DNA of 18,728 nt from an uncultured Chlorobiota bacterium (GTDB lineage Bacteria > Bacteroidota > Ignavibacteria > UBA10030 > UBA6906): positions 1 to 18,728 of the forward strand of contig CAADGV010000015.1 in NCBI GenBank assembly GCA_900696645.1. The letters are read 5' to 3'. The translations under genes and the position numbers were made by a program. The notes under the pieces are model-generated. The model was not told the origin of the DNA and did no database searches. It worked only from the letters and a program-made list of their open reading frames with translations. Shown in pieces: positions 15,225 through 18,728 of the stretch; position 1 is the first letter of the stretch; the number at the start of each line of letters is the position of its first letter.

Positions 15225-16254
15225 ACTTCGCGGGCTCTTGGATTCCATATCAAGGCGGCCGCCACCCGCTGTGAGACTCTACTTCGTTTCAAGGCGGCTC
15301 AAATCCGAAACGACGAGGGCTTCTCGCGTTATGCAGAAGTACACGTTCCATCTCCACCAATTGGACATTGATGAAGATCTGCGCCGGATGTTTCTCGATA
15401 TGATGAGAGAACAGTTGGAGAAGATCATGGCAGATAATGACCTTAGCCTTGCCGCATATGAGATCATCGATGATGACGAACCGAAGCTGTATACGTATCA
15501 GCTGCAAAACAAGGCAATGTCGTTTGCGGATGTGACGAAACATCAGCTGATGCGGGGAGTCGATATCCCCTCGGTCCAGGACATAGGTGCATTTCTTGGA
15601 GAACATGAGTTGTGGGCGTTTTGCCTCGATGTCACACCTGAGAAGGGGGATCGGTTCACCACTTTCACGAAAACAACTCCCGGCAGAGTCGCAATTGACG
15701 AGAGGGAGAACCCTGAAAGGCTGCTGCCGTCAAGAGTCTTGCGTACCCTGTTCAACTCAACGAATTCCATGCTGGAGCTTCTCCACGGTGACACGGTCAA
15801 CTTCGATAAGAGAATGGACTGCTTGTATCGATTCAAAGATGATAGGTTCTTCATATTCCACAAGAAGCATTTTGAGAAGATAGTGTCACTGGAAGAAGAG
15901 TACAAGGAATCAGCCGGTCGTGTCGTTGATGACCTTGAGGCATCTACAATGATTGTTGGCCTTGATGCTGTGAAGGATGAGTTGGAAGGAAACCCGACAA
16001 TTCACAGGAGGCTGCACAAGATTGCACAAGCCGCCGACTATAAGAAATTGGACAGGACTCGAGTGAAGAAAATGATTATGACGGCGAAGTCATTTGGCCT
16101 GCAATTGAAAATCAAGAGTGGTAAACTCCACGTTGAGGATAGGCACGACTTAGACCTTGTTGTGAGGATGTTGGACGACTATTTCTTGGAGAGCAAGCAG
16201 ACCGGAAACAAGTATGGTGCGTCCGTGAAGAAGCGATGGATGGCCCAGGGGTGA
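15208..16254 (+). CDS. kwaB: Kiwa defence effector KwaB (DUF4868)
   Basis: A 348-residue soluble protein. The DUF4868 pattern is recognisable: LWAFCLDVTP...FTTFTKTTPGR, a GDTVNFDKRMDCLYRFKDDRFFIFHKKHFEKI core, and a C-terminal part with a SFGLQLKIKSGKLHVEDRHDLDLVVRMLDD segment and SKQTGNKYGASVKKRW. The start ATG at 15208 lies 17 nt before the kwaA stop and has GGGAG nine bases upstream. This tight overlap matches the two-gene Kiwa arrangement. By established knowledge KwaB partners KwaA and contributes DNA-directed anti-phage activity. Here it is the last gene of an operon that starts with a PLD-helicase and a methyltransferase, which is not part of the minimal Kiwa definition. Directly downstream lies a broken duplicate of the methyltransferase 3' end. 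Confidence 0.85.
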   Translation: MKKEAELRGLLDSISRRPPPAVRLYFVSRRLKSETTRASRVMQKYTFHLHQLDIDEDLRRMFLDMMREQLEKIMADNDLSLAAYEIIDDDEPKLYTYQLQNKAMSFADVTKHQLMRGVDIPSVQDIGAFLGEHELWAFCLDVTPEKGDRFTTFTKTTPGRVAIDERENPERLLPSRVLRTLFNSTNSMLELLHGDTVNFDKRMDCLYRFKDDRFFIFHKKHFEKIVSLEEEYKESAGRVVDDLEASTMIVGLDAVKDELEGNPTIHRRLHKIAQAADYKKLDRTRVKKMIMTAKSFGLQLKIKSGKLHVEDRHDLDLVVRMLDDYFLESKQTGNKYGASVKKRWMAQG

Positions 16255-16280
16255 CCATCGTTGGTATGCGGCGCGCTGAA

Positions 16281-16451
16281 AGAAACCGGCTTCGGCAACT
16301 ACTCCAAGCCCATCATCGACGAGATCGATCCCGCCCTTGGCGGGATTGGCGAAGCGTGGAGTTATCCCGTCCCGATGAGTCGGGACGGGAGGTTTACGCC
16401 GGCCACAAGGACGGCTGGCAAAAACAACCGGAGGAGTTAGGGGAGGAGTAA
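16281..16451 (+). pseudogene. Decayed second copy of the methyltransferase 3' end
   Basis: The 27 bases at 16302-16328 are identical to 14461-14487 and encode SKPIIDEID, the conserved C-terminal motif of the methyltransferase. Further matches are TTGGCGAAGC, a TTTACGCCGG / TTCACGCCGG block and CGGAGGAGTT, in the same order as in the intact gene. The stretches between are filled by palindromic insertions and the frame is broken. The residues before SKPIIDEID (ETGFGNY) differ from the intact gene (ETQSFKIQA), so it came from a related allele rather than a recent copy. It cannot encode a working protein. Confidence 0.7.
16328..16419. repeat. Cluster of palindromes in the decayed copy
   Basis: ATCCCGCC-CTT-GGCGGGAT spans 16328-16346. 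TCCCGTCCCGA (16365-16375) pairs over 11 bp with 16380-16390 across TGAG. GCCGGCC (16398-16404) pairs, with one G-U, with GGCTGGC (16413-16419). They interrupt the sequence that is continuous in the intact gene at 14480-14535. Confidence 0.7.
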
Positions 16452-16485
16452 TAGCTCAATAGGCTTATGGCTCAAGTGTTCTCTC

Positions 16486-18609
16486 ATGAAACATTTCAAG
16501 AATACAAATATGTCGAAATCAAAAAAGTATTTCACATACAATGACCTTATCGAATCTATTCGAGCCATGTTCCAACGAGGGGGGCAGGCACAATTAGCAG
16601 CAGAAGCTACAGACATGATCCTGGGAAGAATGGGGCGATCTGACGAGGAGCCCTTTCTTGGTTTGAAGTGTACAAAACATGGAGAGAACCGAATCCCTCA
16701 TTGTGTAAAGTATGATCTTAATGGCTTTTCGCGACTCATCACAATCCAGGACAGCGGCATTTGCGTGATTTGTTTTCTCGGTAATCACGACGAGTGTGAG
16801 AAATGGTTGACAAGAAACAAAGGTCTGGTACTGACAGTTAACAATTCCAAGGAATTGCAACCAGTTCGTACCACACGCGACATTTCCATCGATGACCTTC
16901 GGATTGATTCGAAGACGAATTGGTCAACCGGAAAACTCGTCTCGAAAATCCCGGCTAGGTATTATGACCGAATAGCAATAGGTGTGAAGAGGAGTACTTT
17001 GATAAAATTCGAGGCTCTAGAGTCCACCAACACTGAAGAAGAAATAATGGCAATTTCTTGTGAGATCGGTGAGATAGATCAGCAGAATGTGTTCTTTGAT
17101 GTGTTTAACAAACTGCGAGCGGGCGATAGCGATGGTGCGAAACAAAGTATTGATCTGTATACAAACCAGATAACGAAAGTCGAGAATCTCACGCTTGAAG
17201 AAATCGAACAAGTAGTCGAGGGTGATGCGTTTGCAGATCCCGAAACCGTTTCTCAGTTGTTAAACCATTTCATGACCACTGCTGACTATCGTGACTGGAT
17301 GCTGTTCATGGGTCGGGAGCAGAAGGAAGTTGTAAACCAAGACTTTAGCGGTCCAGCCAAACTAGCCGGGGTTAGCGGTTCCGGCAAAACGTGCGTTGTT
17401 GTGAAGCGAGCGATTCGATTGGCGCAGAAATACTCCAATCAGGAGGTCCTTGTGTTAACGTTGAATCCCTCCCTCTCACGACTGATATCAGTGCTGGTTG
17501 ACTATGCCTGCCCGCCGGAGTCCCGTGAAAAGATAACTGTCAAGTCGTTCTGGCAGCTATGTCAAGAGGAATTGAAGAAATTTGAACCAGAGCATTTCGA
17601 TCGTCTGTACGCAGACGTGACGTGGAAGAATGGAGAACATGTCTCTGAAATATGGGAGGAGTACTATGATATCTGGAACCAGCGCGAGTTTAACAATCGT
17701 GACGCTTCAGTGATGTTGCCTATTCATCGGGAGTTGCTGACCCGATCTGTTTGTCCGAAGGAATACCTAGCTCAGGAATTGGATTGGATTCGAAGTGCTG
17801 TGAGTTCTGACAACAGGGCTGATTACATCAGTATCGAACGAAAAGGAAGGCATGTTCCCTTTAACTCGGATTACCGCTCCTTGATTGTTCAGGGGCTTGA
17901 AGGATGGGAGAAGAAGATGAAATTCGTCGGAGTGACGGACGATTTGGGCTTGGCGCTGGCCTTACACCGGCACCTCGACGAGATTAGGCCAAACTTCAGA
18001 TGCATTCTGGTAGATGAAGCTCAAGATTTTGGAACAATTGAACTCGAAATAGTGCGAAGGCTTGTCAAGGAGGATGAGAATGACTTGTTCTTGTGCGGTG
18101 ACTTAGCCCAGAGGATCTCTACCAAGCATCATAATCTGAGGAGGGCAGGTATTGATGTTCACGGGCGATCGAAAGCTCTACTGAGGAACTATAGGAACAG
18201 CAAAGAGATCCTTCTTGCGGCCCATGAGGTCTTGTCAAAGCATCTCAGTGTCAACGATATACAGGACGAAGACTTTGAAGTCCTGGATCCTGAATTTGCA
18301 AACTTCTCTTCTCCCAAGCCGCTCGTGCTCGAGGCTGAGAATCTCGAATGGGAGTTAGCATCTGCACTTGACTATATTAGACAGAAATTCCAAAAAACAT
18401 CCCAGAACCAGAAGGCATGCATAGCTATTGCTGGGTTGAATTTTCTTTCGGTGAAGCAAGTAGGAAAGACATTTGATTTGCCCGTTCTCGATAATAGCAT
18501 TAGCATTCAGGAGGCACAGATTTTTCTTTCAGATCTCGCCCAGATAAAGGGCTATGAATTTGATTCGGTGTGCATATTGAATTGTGCGTTCGGTGTAATG
18601 CCTGTGTAA
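16486..18609 (+). CDS. UvrD-like superfamily 1 helicase, probably 3'-truncated
   Basis: A 707-residue protein. Walker A is GVSGSGKT (295-302), Walker B LVDEAQD (508-514), motif III FLCGDLAQRIS (about 539-549) and motif IV LLRNYRNSKEI. Motif V is IKGYEFDSV (687-695), after which the protein ends in LNCAFGVMPV. The motif VI region with the TRA-type arginine is missing, and none of the three forward frames after the stop resembles it. The first 100 residues contain CVKYDLNGFSRLITIQDSGICVICFLGNHDECEKWL across two strands and a helix, reminiscent of RelE/ParE-type folds; this is a weak resemblance. The start could also be the ATG at 16510 (MSKSKKYFTYND); neither has a clear ribosome site. The spacing and broken DNA before it suggest a separate transcript from kwaB. 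Confidence 0.8.
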   Translation: MKHFKNTNMSKSKKYFTYNDLIESIRAMFQRGGQAQLAAEATDMILGRMGRSDEEPFLGLKCTKHGENRIPHCVKYDLNGFSRLITIQDSGICVICFLGNHDECEKWLTRNKGLVLTVNNSKELQPVRTTRDISIDDLRIDSKTNWSTGKLVSKIPARYYDRIAIGVKRSTLIKFEALESTNTEEEIMAISCEIGEIDQQNVFFDVFNKLRAGDSDGAKQSIDLYTNQITKVENLTLEEIEQVVEGDAFADPETVSQLLNHFMTTADYRDWMLFMGREQKEVVNQDFSGPAKLAGVSGSGKTCVVVKRAIRLAQKYSNQEVLVLTLNPSLSRLISVLVDYACPPESREKITVKSFWQLCQEELKKFEPEHFDRLYADVTWKNGEHVSEIWEEYYDIWNQREFNNRDASVMLPIHRELLTRSVCPKEYLAQELDWIRSAVSSDNRADYISIERKGRHVPFNSDYRSLIVQGLEGWEKKMKFVGVTDDLGLALALHRHLDEIRPNFRCILVDEAQDFGTIELEIVRRLVKEDENDLFLCGDLAQRISTKHHNLRRAGIDVHGRSKALLRNYRNSKEILLAAHEVLSKHLSVNDIQDEDFEVLDPEFANFSSPKPLVLEAENLEWELASALDYIRQKFQKTSQNQKACIAIAGLNFLSVKQVGKTFDLPVLDNSISIQEAQIFLSDLAQIKGYEFDSVCILNCAFGVMPV

Positions 18610-18728
18610 TGCTTCAACGGAAAATGGACTTTTGGGGTAGCGTGATTTGTGAACGATGTTCATGACGTTGTAGTTCCAGACTGCCGCCGTCGCCTGCAAA
18701 GCGGCGACGTTGGCCCCTCGTGGTTCCC
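18610..18728. other. Unassigned DNA at the window edge
   Basis: The last 119 bases show no gene or helicase continuation. CGTCGCC (18688-18694) pairs with GGCGACG (18703-18709) across an 8-nt loop. Because the helicase appears cut off at this junction, the segment may belong to an inserted element whose body lies outside the window. Confidence 0.4.

Noticed and set aside
16236-16451. 71-residue open frame after kwaB
   Set aside because: It runs in a different frame from the SKPIIDEID match and crosses three palindromes; the DNA is better explained as a decayed methyltransferase end.

Overview
The window looks like a chromosomal segment of a Bacteroidota-related bacterium, most likely of the Ignavibacteria/Kryptonia/Chlorobi side. 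The best evidence is the C-terminal type IX secretion sorting domain on a cytochrome gene (NYPNPFNP motif, ending in a short basic strand). The abundance of short palindromic repeats between and inside genes fits such genomes but is not diagnostic. All recognised genes lie on the + strand.

Region 1 (1-3053) is a periplasmic redox block. It holds the tail of a probable thioredoxin-fold protein, an exported thioredoxin (CIPC active site), a six-helix CcdA-like electron carrier, a MarR-type regulator with repeated sites in front of it, and a split-Soret/C_GCAxxG_C_C family cytochrome c with two CxxCH sites, a Tat-like signal and a type IX sorting tail. A strong hairpin terminator closes the block.

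Region 2 (3054-6867) starts with about 860 bp of non-coding, repeat-rich DNA. It continues with a compact three-gene [NiFe] hydrogenase operon: Tat-exported small subunit, large subunit and maturation endopeptidase. The small subunit has no membrane anchor and no cytochrome b gene follows, so the electron acceptor is open. The upstream split-Soret cytochrome is a candidate.

Region 3 (6868-7864) is about 1 kb without genes. It carries a three-way-junction palindrome and a four-copy tandem repeat of about 128 bp, each full copy containing a GTAGGG...TTAC palindrome.

Region 4 (7865-18609) is a defence island. A PLD-nuclease/SNF2-helicase fusion is followed 3 nt later by a large Eco57I/PglX-like adenine methyltransferase. 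This overlaps kwaA by 8 nt, and kwaA overlaps kwaB by 17 nt, so a helicase-methylase pair and a complete Kiwa system appear to be one transcription unit. The methyltransferase carries two in-frame 28-nt palindromes in one linker plus a third repeat-like insertion. Downstream of kwaB lies a decayed second copy of the methyltransferase 3' end, peppered with palindromes, so kwaAB is bracketed by direct repeats of its upstream neighbour. The island ends with a UvrD-like helicase with a possible RelE/ParE-like N-terminus. It stops just after motif V, so it is probably truncated, and unrelated-looking DNA follows to the window edge.
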